A DNA stretch of 8,886 bases, from positions 1 through 8,886 of the forward strand of contig JBFWIW010000089.1 of NCBI GenBank assembly GCA_050253535.1, in the 5' to 3' direction. This document shows positions 1 to 5,412 of this stretch, piece after piece; positions within the stretch are counted from its first letter, which is position 1; each line of letters begins with the position of its first letter. The notes under the pieces were generated by a model. The model did not search any database and was not told the DNA's origin. It was given only the letters and a program-made list of their open reading frames with translations. This DNA comes from JBFWIW01 sp050253535. GTDB lineage: Bacteria; Bacillota; Clostridia; Oscillospirales; Oscillospiraceae. Made by a program: the position numbers and the translations under genes.

Positions 1-1277
1 TGGCAGTCTGCAACAAGAACCAGTATGTCGGCGTCATCGGCCCCAACGAGCGCGGCTATGATACCCACATCGCTTCCGCTTTCGATATGCCTTTGGCCAA
101 CACCTCGTGCGTAAACTGCGGTCAGTGTATCGCGGTCTGCCCGACCGGCGCTCTCACCGAGCGCGACGACACAGATAAGGTCTGGGCGGCTCTGTCTGAT
201 CCGAAGAAGCATGTAGTCGTCGGCCCCGCCCCTTCCGTCCGCGCCCAGCTCGGCGAGTGCTTTGGCATGCCGATAGGCACGAATGTCGAAGGCAAGATGA
301 TTGCGGCCCTCCGCCGCCTCGGCTTTGACAAAGTGTTTGATGTCGATACAGCCGCCGACGTAACTATTATGGAAGAGGGTACTGAGCTTCTCGAGCGCAT
401 TAAAAACGGCGGCAAGCTTCCGCTCATCACTTCCTGTTCTCCCGGCTGGATTAAGTTCTGCGAACATTATTATCCCGACATGCTGGACAATCTCTCTTCC
501 TGCAAGAGCCCACAGCAGATGTACGGCGCTCTCATGAAGACTTATTACGCCGAAAAAGCGGGCCTCGACCCGAAGGATATATTTGTCGTCAGCATCATGC
601 CCTGCACCGCGAAGAAGTTCGAGGTCCAGCGGCCCGAGATGTGTGCGGCCGGCGTTCCCGATATTGATGTCTCCCTCACCACACGTGAGCTGGCCTCCAT
701 GATTAAACGCGCTGGCATTGATTTTACAAAACTGGCAGACGAGGAAGCTGATCCTATATTCGGTGTCGCTTCCGGCGCCGCTCACATATTCGGCGCAACC
801 GGCGGCGTTATGGAAGCAGCTCTCCGTACCGTGTACGAGGTTGTCACCGGCAATCCCTGCCCGTCAGTTGACTTCAAGGATGTCCGAGGAGTCGAGGCAA
901 TCAAGGAAGCCGAGTATGACCTTGCCGGAACCAAGGTGCGCGTTGCCGTCACCTCCGGTCTTGCCAATGCGGCGAAGCTCCTCGACATGGTGAAGTCCGG
1001 CGAGAAGGACTATCACTTCATTGAAGTCATGGCGTGTCCCGGCGGCTGCGTAAACGGCGGCGGCCAGCCCCACCAGCCCGGCGATGTCCGCAACTTCACG
1101 GATCTCCGCGCAGAGCGTGCAAAGGCCCTCTACGGCGAGGACGCAGGGATGACCCTCCGTAAGAGCCATGAGAACCCCGTTGTCAAGGAAATCTATGACA
1201 CCTACCTTGAGAAGCCGGGCAGCCACAAGGCTCATCATATCCTGCACACGACCTATACAAAGAGGGATATTTATTAA
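1..1277 (+). CDS. [FeFe]-hydrogenase catalytic subunit, HndD/HydA type (5' end outside window)
   Basis: Makes or oxidises H2 at the H-cluster, probably as the catalytic subunit of a soluble NAD(P)- or ferredoxin-linked hydrogenase. The frame is open from the left edge (first full codon at nt 3), so 424 codons of the C-terminal part are visible and the true start lies upstream; the ATG at 87 is internal. The fragment opens inside a bacterial ferredoxin domain: a Cys at nt 9-11, then CVNCGQCIAVCP (about nt 108-143) with the CxxCxxCxxxCP pattern of a [4Fe-4S] cluster. The three H-cluster motifs follow in order: TSCSPGW (429-449), MPCTAKKFE (597-623) and MACPGGCVNGGGQP (1029-1070). The C-terminus, with RKSHENP and a final HHILHTTYTKRDIY, matches the small-subunit-like domain. 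Family assignment is firm. Whether it works alone or in an electron-bifurcating complex cannot be told, because the upstream genes are missing. The second Cys usual in motif L1 (TSCCP) is Ser here. Confidence 0.95.
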   Translation, partial: AVCNKNQYVGVIGPNERGYDTHIASAFDMPLANTSCVNCGQCIAVCPTGALTERDDTDKVWAALSDPKKHVVVGPAPSVRAQLGECFGMPIGTNVEGKMIAALRRLGFDKVFDVDTAADVTIMEEGTELLERIKNGGKLPLITSCSPGWIKFCEHYYPDMLDNLSSCKSPQQMYGALMKTYYAEKAGLDPKDIFVVSIMPCTAKKFEVQRPEMCAAGVPDIDVSLTTRELASMIKRAGIDFTKLADEEADPIFGVASGAAHIFGATGGVMEAALRTVYEVVTGNPCPSVDFKDVRGVEAIKEAEYDLAGTKVRVAVTSGLANAAKLLDMVKSGEKDYHFIEVMACPGGCVNGGGQPHQPGDVRNFTDLRAERAKALYGEDAGMTLRKSHENPVVKEIYDTYLEKPGSHKAHHILHTTYTKRDIY

Positions 1278-1310
1278 CAGGCCTCCGGAACCTAAGTTAT
1301 ACTTATAAAT

Positions 1311-1347
1311 AAAAAGGCCCGCGGCTGATGCCGCGGGCCTCATTTTA
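1311..1347 (+). terminator. Rho-independent terminator after the hydrogenase gene
   Basis: Perfect 10-bp stem AGGCCCGCGG (1315-1324) / CCGCGGGCCT (1331-1340) around a CTGATG loop. It is preceded by an A-run and followed by CATTTTAT. It lies 37 bases after the hydrogenase stop. The flanking A and T runs could let it work in both directions, so it may also stop leftward transcripts from the VOC gene. Confidence 0.88.
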
Positions 1348-1501
1348 TCTAAAACTCTCTTGTGTGAAAAAGACTGGCAGAGTTTCGCCGTGAACGGCGG
1401 AAATAACACTCCTCATTACGGCTGCGGATGAGCAGATGTAATGCATCCCCTTGTCGGAGAAGCCCAAAGTGCTTTTTCGTTTTTTGGCAAGTTGAAAGCT
1501 T
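1348..1501. other. Gene-free spacer with inverted repeats; possible small RNA
   Basis: No open frame with a ribosome site is seen. It holds an 8-pair hairpin at 1381-1397 (TTTCGCCG, loop TGAA, CGGCGGAAA with one G-T pair). A second one spans 1414-1443, with CATTAC pairing GTAATG and an inner CTGC pairing GCAG. On the + strand these are followed by AGAAGC/GCTTTTT (about 1469-1487) and a T-rich run. The region between two convergent genes may only carry terminators, or it may encode a short + strand RNA. Nothing here matches an RNA family I recognise. Confidence 0.3.
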
Positions 1502-1870
1502 TTACGGACGGACAGGCGTTACCTCGATCCAATAACCATCCGGGTCTGTAATAAAGTAGACGCCCATCTTCTTGTTTTCAAAGGCGATAACGCCCATTTC
1601 AGAGTGCTTTTTATAGGCTTCATCGAAATCCGAGGTATAAAACGCCAGATGGAACTCGCACTCGCCAAGGTTATATGCCTCTTTCCTGTCACGGAGCCAC
1701 GTGAGCTCAAGGCGGAAGCCGGTGACCCTGTCGCCCATGAATGCAAGCTTAAACGAACCGTCTTCAGCATCTCTGATATTAAGAAGCTTGAGGTTCAAAG
1801 CATCTTCATAGAATTTGATACTCTTTTCGAGATCGAGCACATTGAAATTGAAGTGGTTATAGATAAACAT
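1502..1870 (-). CDS. Glyoxalase I-like VOC superfamily protein
   Basis: A 122-residue single-domain protein of the vicinal oxygen chelate fold, closest in look to lactoylglutathione lyase (glyoxalase I), which isomerises the hemithioacetal of methylglyoxal and a thiol. The four expected metal ligands can be placed: His6 (NHFNFNV), Glu55 (FRLELTW), His74 (EFHLAF) and Glu116 (YWIEVTP). The C-terminal FITDPDGYWIEV is the hallmark of the family. Length is near the usual 120-135. The ATG has a strong site GGGAGGT six bases upstream (about 1877-1883). It is a single-gene unit, convergent with the hydrogenase gene and downstream of the yczE-like gene on the same strand, 71 bases away with its own likely promoter. 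Clostridia generally lack glutathione, so the thiol cofactor, or even the substrate, is open; the name rests on ligands and fold only. Confidence 0.85.
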   Translation of the reverse strand: MFIYNHFNFNVLDLEKSIKFYEDALNLKLLNIRDAEDGSFKLAFMGDRVTGFRLELTWLRDRKEAYNLGECEFHLAFYTSDFDEAYKKHSEMGVIAFENKKMGVYFITDPDGYWIEVTPVRP

Positions 1871-1902
1871 TACATTACCTCCCGAATATAATTGATATAT
1901 TA

Positions 1903-1931
1903 ATTAAATATTATTTTATTAAAAAAAGCAA
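1903..1931 (-). promoter_or_regulatory. Putative promoter of the VOC gene
   Basis: On the minus strand TTGCTT (complement at 1926-1931) is followed after 17 bases by TTTAAT (complement at 1903-1908), in a very A+T-rich stretch just upstream of the VOC ribosome site. The -35 box is weak. The region also carries a short A-rich/T-rich run after the yczE-like stop that could act as a poor terminator. Confidence 0.4.
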
Positions 1932-1941
1932 GGCCTTTTCG

Positions 1942-2613
1942 TCATTCGGAAACGGTACTCTGCTTTCGCAGGATGCGCCATGTGTCCGCAAAGTCCTCGT
2001 TTTTAAAACGCTTTACATCAATATGCATAATTCGAAAAATAAGTCCCGTCATCGGCCCCATGAGCACCACGTTTATAACCGAACCTATTCCTACCGCCCC
2101 GCCCATTATCCAGCCCGCGGCAAAAACAAGTCCCTCTACGATTGCCCGGCATGCACCGTACGGCAGCGGAGATTTCCTCGCTATGGCGACCACCAGCGAG
2201 TCCCGCGGGCCGGCGCCCCATTGGATCGACATGTATATGCACGTTCCTATGGCGCTGAACACAAGCGATAGAAGGCACATCACGAGTCTGCCCGCAAAGG
2301 ACGTTACCTGCGGTACGAAACCTATATAAGAGTCCATCCACGCGAGAAGGTCGACAAAGCCGCCTATGAGCAGCATGTTCAGCACGGTGCCCACACCGAG
2401 CTGCTCCCGCATGGCGACGGAAATTATTATTATAACCACGCCAATGCCTATGGAGGACAGGCCGAAGGTTACCCCGAATACCCTGGCCACGCCGTCGGTT
2501 AGCACGTTCCAAGGCGCGTATCCCAGCTCGCTGCGGCCGTTCAGAAGTATGCCAATGGCAAAAATAAAAAGCCCGGGGACTATCTTTATAAACTTTTTAA
2601 GAAGATACTTCAA
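1942..2613 (-). CDS. YczE/YitT-like integral membrane protein (COG2364 type)
   Basis: A 223-residue, very hydrophobic protein with about five to six membrane segments (roughly residues 8-25, 49-68, 76-93, 105-130, 155-172, 176-196). LGYAPWNVLTDG (30-41), GAGPRDSL (133-140) and the GIGSVINVVLMGP stretch (175-187) are typical of the YczE family, whose members are membrane proteins of unknown transport or regulatory role. The start is TTG at 2611-2613: it has GGAAG about nine bases upstream, an in-frame stop lies further up, and the first in-frame Met is only at residue 68, inside the second segment. It stands alone, with a likely promoter at 2648-2656. The soluble tail (about 197-223) is charged and predicted cytoplasmic. 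Family confident, function unknown. Confidence 0.8.
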   Translation of the reverse strand: MKYLLKKFIKIVPGLFIFAIGILLNGRSELGYAPWNVLTDGVARVFGVTFGLSSIGIGVVIIIISVAMREQLGVGTVLNMLLIGGFVDLLAWMDSYIGFVPQVTSFAGRLVMCLLSLVFSAIGTCIYMSIQWGAGPRDSLVVAIARKSPLPYGACRAIVEGLVFAAGWIMGGAVGIGSVINVVLMGPMTGLIFRIMHIDVKRFKNEDFADTWRILRKQSTVSE

Positions 2614-2647
2614 CCCCTTTGCTTCCTTTCGACACAGAATTCTTTAA

Positions 2648-2656
2648 AGTATATCA
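2648..2656 (-). promoter_or_regulatory. Extended -10 promoter of the YczE-like gene
   Basis: The minus strand reads TGATATACT: a TG dinucleotide one base before TATACT (complement 2648-2653), which is an extended -10 element. No good -35 box is visible 16-18 bases upstream, as expected for that promoter class. Predicted start near 2641, giving a leader of about 28 bases before the TTG. Confidence 0.5.
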
Positions 2657-2694
2657 CAGGTTTTTATAAAAAACTATGCCCTAAACCGAAATGT

Positions 2695-2725
2695 AGCTCC
2701 GTCTACAAAAAAGCCTGACGGAGCT
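2695..2725. repeat. 9-bp perfect inverted repeat
   Basis: AGCTCCGTC (2695-2703) and GACGGAGCT (2717-2725) are exact reverse complements with a 13-base spacer. On the minus strand the loop contains a run of six T, so the 5' arm plus this run might also act as a weak attenuator ahead of the yczE-like promoter. Confidence 0.6.
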
Positions 2726-2840
2726 TCCACCGCGCTCGGCGTAAAGAAAAATAATCCGTCATTTCCGACGAAATGCGCAATTCAAGAGCCGCCATAATGC
2801 AATCCGCCTTAAACGCGAAGCCATAAGTTATGCCGTTAAT

Positions 2841-2880
2841 AAAATGAAAATCCCCGCCCAAAGGCGGAGATTTTCATTTT
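2841..2880. terminator. Strong bidirectional intrinsic terminator
   Basis: Two 18-base arms (2841-2858 and 2863-2880) pair at 17 of 18 positions around a CAAA loop, with one C/A mismatch at 2853/2868. The outer part is AAAATGAAAATC pairing GATTTTCATTTT and the inner part is CCGCC pairing GGCGG. A-run/T-run symmetry lets it work on both strands. It probably ends the leftward kinase operon transcript before the YczE-like gene. Confidence 0.85.
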
Positions 2881-2938
2881 ATGCATTGAAGGGGGTCAAA
2901 ATGTACATTTTATAATAAACGGCCGAGAAAAGGGGAGG

Positions 2939-2977
2939 GACCGGTGCGGTGGAATGGGTACCCCGGCCGCACCGGTT
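2939..2977. repeat. Long GC-rich hairpin downstream of the kinase gene
   Basis: ACCGGTGCGG (2940-2949) and CCGCACCGGT (2967-2976) are perfect 10-base complements. The 17-base interior contains the palindrome GGGTACCC (2956-2963), so two stacked stems can form. On + it is followed by TTTAT; on minus by a C-rich run then TTTTC. It may be a first terminator of the kinase operon, an mRNA 3' end stabiliser, or the body of a small RNA. Confidence 0.6.
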
Positions 2978-3037
2978 TATATGGTGTCTTCTCGCTTGCC
3001 TGTGATTGTAATATAACACAGGTATATATACTATATG

Positions 3038-4504
3038 TTAACTGTCTTTGTCTTTTTTGTTAACATTAGGTTCCTGTCCCAGAGTCATCGTAAAGACAAA
3101 GGTCGTCACTCCGTCGTGGCTCGTGACGTATATATCCTCGTTGTGGTTATCGAGTATTGTCTTTACAATATAGAGCCCGAGGCCGACGCCGTCCTTGTCC
3201 ATACTGCGCGAGCGGTCTGTCTTGTGGAACCTATCAAAAATCAGAGGCAGTTCGTCCTGATCTATCGTCTCACCGGTGTTTTCGACCGATACAAACGCCT
3301 TGTTTCCCTGTTTCCAGAGGTCTAGCTTGAGAACAGAGCCCTGCGCTGAAAACTTTATGGCGTTGTCGGCCAGATTATAGACGACCTGCGTTATCGCGTC
3401 CTTGTCTCCGCGTGTAATTATGGGTTCCTCCGGTAAATTTGCCTGGACGTCGAGTCCTTTGTCGTTTATTTTTTTCTCTAAACTTAAGAGCGACTGGCAG
3501 ATGACCTCCGAGATGTCGAAATTGTTCTTGAGCACGCCTTTTGTATCCATTGACTGCACCTGCGACATCTCGAGCATGCCGCGGACAAGACGGGAGAGCC
3601 GCCTTGTTTCCGAAGATATAACACGAAGATACTTTTCCTGCCGTTCCGTCGGTATCGTGCCGTCCAGTATACCATCTGCAAAGCCGGTTATCGTAGTCAT
3701 AGGCGTCTTTAATTCATGTGAGACATTGGCAATAAGATCCCGCCGTAAACTCTCAGACCGCTCCATCGCCGAAGCCATGGCGTTGAATGCGTCGGCGAGT
3801 TCACCGATCTCATCCTCCCTCTCTCCTCCGCCGACCCGGACAGAGAAATCGCCGCGCGCAAATTTATGAGCCGCAGCGGCCATCTCATTTATCGGCTCTG
3901 CCTGTTTTTTTGTTGTAATAAGGGAAATAATAAACGCTATCATCATAACCGACATTGCAACAGCGGCAAAAACACCGGAAAACTGCCGCCACATCTCAGC
4001 CATCGTCTCCGTGTTGCCTGAATAAAAGAGATATGCCATCACCGCGTTAGTATCGTATTGCCTGACCGCCCTGCCGACGACATATCTGGATTCCGTATAG
4101 ATACCGCCGAGGTCTGTGATGCCGCTATATTCTGATTTTTCAGAAATCTGTGCCATAACGGCCGGCGATATCGTCTCACCCAGATAAACGCTGTCTATCT
4201 GTCTGTCGGAACATGAGATTATCGTCCCATTTGTGTCGCACATAATAATATGGAAGCCCGTAGTGCTGGAGAGGCTCGACAGGGCCATCCGTACCTCGAA
4301 ACCATCCAGACTCCAGACGCTGCTGTACGCCGAAACGACTTTTACCGCCTCATCCGCGCTGACCGACATAGACTCGCGCTTCTCGTTTATTATGACTTTG
4401 TAACTGAATGTGGCAAAAGCGACCCCCAGAATAAGAAAACTTATCCCCAAAGTCGCCGCTACCGTAAGAAAATTTTTAAAATATATGCTTTTTGTACTTT
4501 TCAT
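3038..4504 (-). CDS. Sensor histidine kinase (HAMP, HisKA, HATPase_c)
   Basis: A 488-residue membrane sensor kinase that autophosphorylates on His and passes the phosphate to the response regulator encoded just upstream. In order: membrane segment about 11-34; extracytoplasmic sensor domain about 35-175; second segment about 176-197; HAMP linker about 198-250; HisKA with ANVSHELKTPMTT, phospho-acceptor His263; HATPase_c about 365-476 with N-box NLADNAIKF (Asn377, Asn381), F-box FDRFHKTD and G-box DGVGLGLYIVK (438-448). The usual DxGxG box is the ENTGETI variant (409-414) common in such kinases. The ATG follows the regulator stop by 10 bases with no clear ribosome site, so coupled translation is likely. 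The sensor domain has no Met- or His-rich stretch, though His85, Cys89 and Cys98 are close together. Signal unknown; copper is only suggested by the divergent copA. Confidence 0.93.
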   Translation of the reverse strand: MKSTKSIYFKNFLTVAATLGISFLILGVAFATFSYKVIINEKRESMSVSADEAVKVVSAYSSVWSLDGFEVRMALSSLSSTTGFHIIMCDTNGTIISCSDRQIDSVYLGETISPAVMAQISEKSEYSGITDLGGIYTESRYVVGRAVRQYDTNAVMAYLFYSGNTETMAEMWRQFSGVFAAVAMSVMMIAFIISLITTKKQAEPINEMAAAAHKFARGDFSVRVGGGEREDEIGELADAFNAMASAMERSESLRRDLIANVSHELKTPMTTITGFADGILDGTIPTERQEKYLRVISSETRRLSRLVRGMLEMSQVQSMDTKGVLKNNFDISEVICQSLLSLEKKINDKGLDVQANLPEEPIITRGDKDAITQVVYNLADNAIKFSAQGSVLKLDLWKQGNKAFVSVENTGETIDQDELPLIFDRFHKTDRSRSMDKDGVGLGLYIVKTILDNHNEDIYVTSHDGVTTFVFTMTLGQEPNVNKKDKDS

Positions 4505-4514
4505 AACATTTTGC

Positions 4515-5204
4515 TCATTTATCCGTGAGCTCGAATTTATACCCTACGCCCCAGACAGTCTTGAGCGCCCATTTATCACTAACGTTCTCAAGCTTCTCAC
4601 GCAGGCGCTTCACATGCACATCCACCGTGCGCGAGTCGCCGAAATAGTCGAACCCCCATACCTCGTCCAACAATTGGTTTCTCGTATATACCCTGTTCGG
4701 TGAGGAAGCGAGGTGGAACAAAAGCTCCATCTCCTTCGGTGGAGCCTCGACTTTTTTTCCGTCTATAATGAGCTCGAACGAGTCCATGTTGATGATAAGC
4801 TTGTCAAAAACCAGTTTCTTCTCAGCTTTTTCATCTTCTCCGCAGATTCTGCGCATGACGGCGTGGATACGTGCGATGAGCTCTTTCACTTCAAAGGGCT
4901 TTACTATGTAATCATCCGCCCCCATTTCAAGCCCCGTCACCTTGTCGAAGGTCTCGCCCTTGGCAGTCAGCATTATAATAGGTACCTTGGACGTCGCGCG
5001 TATCTCGCGGCAGACGGACCAACCGTCCATAACGGGCAGCATGATATCAAGCAGTACAAGATCCGGCTTGAATCTCTCAAACTCGGAGACTCCTTTTCCG
5101 CCGTCCGGCGCAATCGAGACCTCAAAGCCCTCTTTTTCAAGATAAAGACGCAGAAGCTCCGCGATGTTTACGTCGTCCTCTATAACGAGTATCTTTTTTG
5201 CCAT
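4515..5204 (-). CDS. OmpR/PhoB-family DNA-binding response regulator
   Basis: A 229-residue transcription regulator and partner of the downstream kinase. The receiver domain (about 4-118) has the acidic pocket Glu9-Asp10-Asp11, phospho-acceptor Asp53 (LLDIMLP), Thr80 (IIMLTAK) and Lys102 (YIVKPFE). After a charged linker (about 119-130) comes a winged helix (about 131-225); its recognition helix is SRTVDVHVKRLREKL (191-205) and the wing ends in TVWGVGYKFE. Length is standard. The ATG has a strong site GGGGAGGA about seven bases upstream. It is first in a two-gene operon with the kinase and is transcribed away from copA, so its binding sites could lie in the shared 208-bp region. Such regulators are widespread, so the target genes cannot be named from sequence alone. 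Confidence 0.95.
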   Translation of the reverse strand: MAKKILVIEDDVNIAELLRLYLEKEGFEVSIAPDGGKGVSEFERFKPDLVLLDIMLPVMDGWSVCREIRATSKVPIIMLTAKGETFDKVTGLEMGADDYIVKPFEVKELIARIHAVMRRICGEDEKAEKKLVFDKLIINMDSFELIIDGKKVEAPPKEMELLFHLASSPNRVYTRNQLLDEVWGFDYFGDSRTVDVHVKRLREKLENVSDKWALKTVWGVGYKFELTDK

Positions 5205-5244
5205 TTTCCGTTCCTCCCCGTCTTTTTATATCGTCTGTGTCATT

Positions 5245-5273
5245 ATTATATTATATAGAGGTGTTTCCCGCAA
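5245..5273 (-). promoter_or_regulatory. Promoter of the two-component operon
   Basis: On the minus strand TTGCGG (complement 5268-5273) is followed after 17 bases by a perfect TATAAT (complement 5245-5250); a second TATAAT overlaps at 5250-5255 with a shorter, poorer spacing. Predicted start near 5238, leaving a leader of about 34 bases to the regulator ATG. Confidence 0.65.
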
Positions 5274-5328
5274 GGGTGAACAAATTGTAAAAAGCGACAG
5301 CCATATATCAGGAGTTTTGCCAAAAAAG

Positions 5329-5372
5329 TTGACGTCATACCAGATTCAGTGTATCGTAAAAACATAATCTGG
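5329..5372 (+). promoter_or_regulatory. copA promoter with overlapping inverted repeat
   Basis: TTGACG (5329-5334) and TATCGT (5352-5357) are separated by 17 bases, with a predicted start near 5364. An inverted repeat CCAGATT (5340-5346) / AATCTGG (5366-5372) with a 19-base spacer straddles the -10 and start region, so a protein bound there could block RNA polymerase. The poor -10 fits a regulated promoter. I see neither the CopY box (TACAnnTGTA) nor the G/C-rich CsoR operator. Confidence 0.5.
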
Positions 5373-5412
5373 ATTAGACCTTACAAAAAGAATATACCTC
5401 CGGAGGCATTGT

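Larger units (their letters stand above)
2614..3037. other. Gene-free intergenic region rich in inverted repeats
   Basis: Lies between the kinase stop and the YczE-like start, both genes being on the minus strand. It holds the yczE-like promoter, a 9-bp inverted repeat AGCTCCGTC/GACGGAGCT at 2695-2703/2717-2725, the strong terminator at 2841-2880, the hairpin at 2939-2977 and a short repeat CCTGTG/CACAGG at 2999-3004/3017-3022. The longest minus-strand frame starting with ATG (2703-2795, 30 residues) has no ribosome site. About 150 bases (2690-2840) are not explained by the two genes and could be part of an interspersed repeat or small RNA. Confidence 0.5.

Noticed and set aside
864..1409. 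181-residue open frame on the minus strand opposite the hydrogenase gene
   Set aside because: It overlaps the conserved H-cluster and C-terminal domain coding frame, crosses the terminator and resembles no protein I know. Shadow frame.
2703..2795. 30-residue minus-strand frame in the gene-free region
   Set aside because: No ribosome site, very short, and its 3' end lies in an inverted repeat; reported only as part of the unexplained region.
4713..5258. 181-residue + strand frame opposite the response regulator
   Set aside because: Lies fully over conserved receiver and winged-helix coding sequence and reads through the two-component promoter; no ribosome site.
5329..5359. CueR/MerR-type copA promoter
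   Set aside because: The best -35/-10 spacing is 17, not the 19-20 bases of MerR-type promoters, and the only dyad inside the spacer (ATAC/GTAT) is short and uneven.
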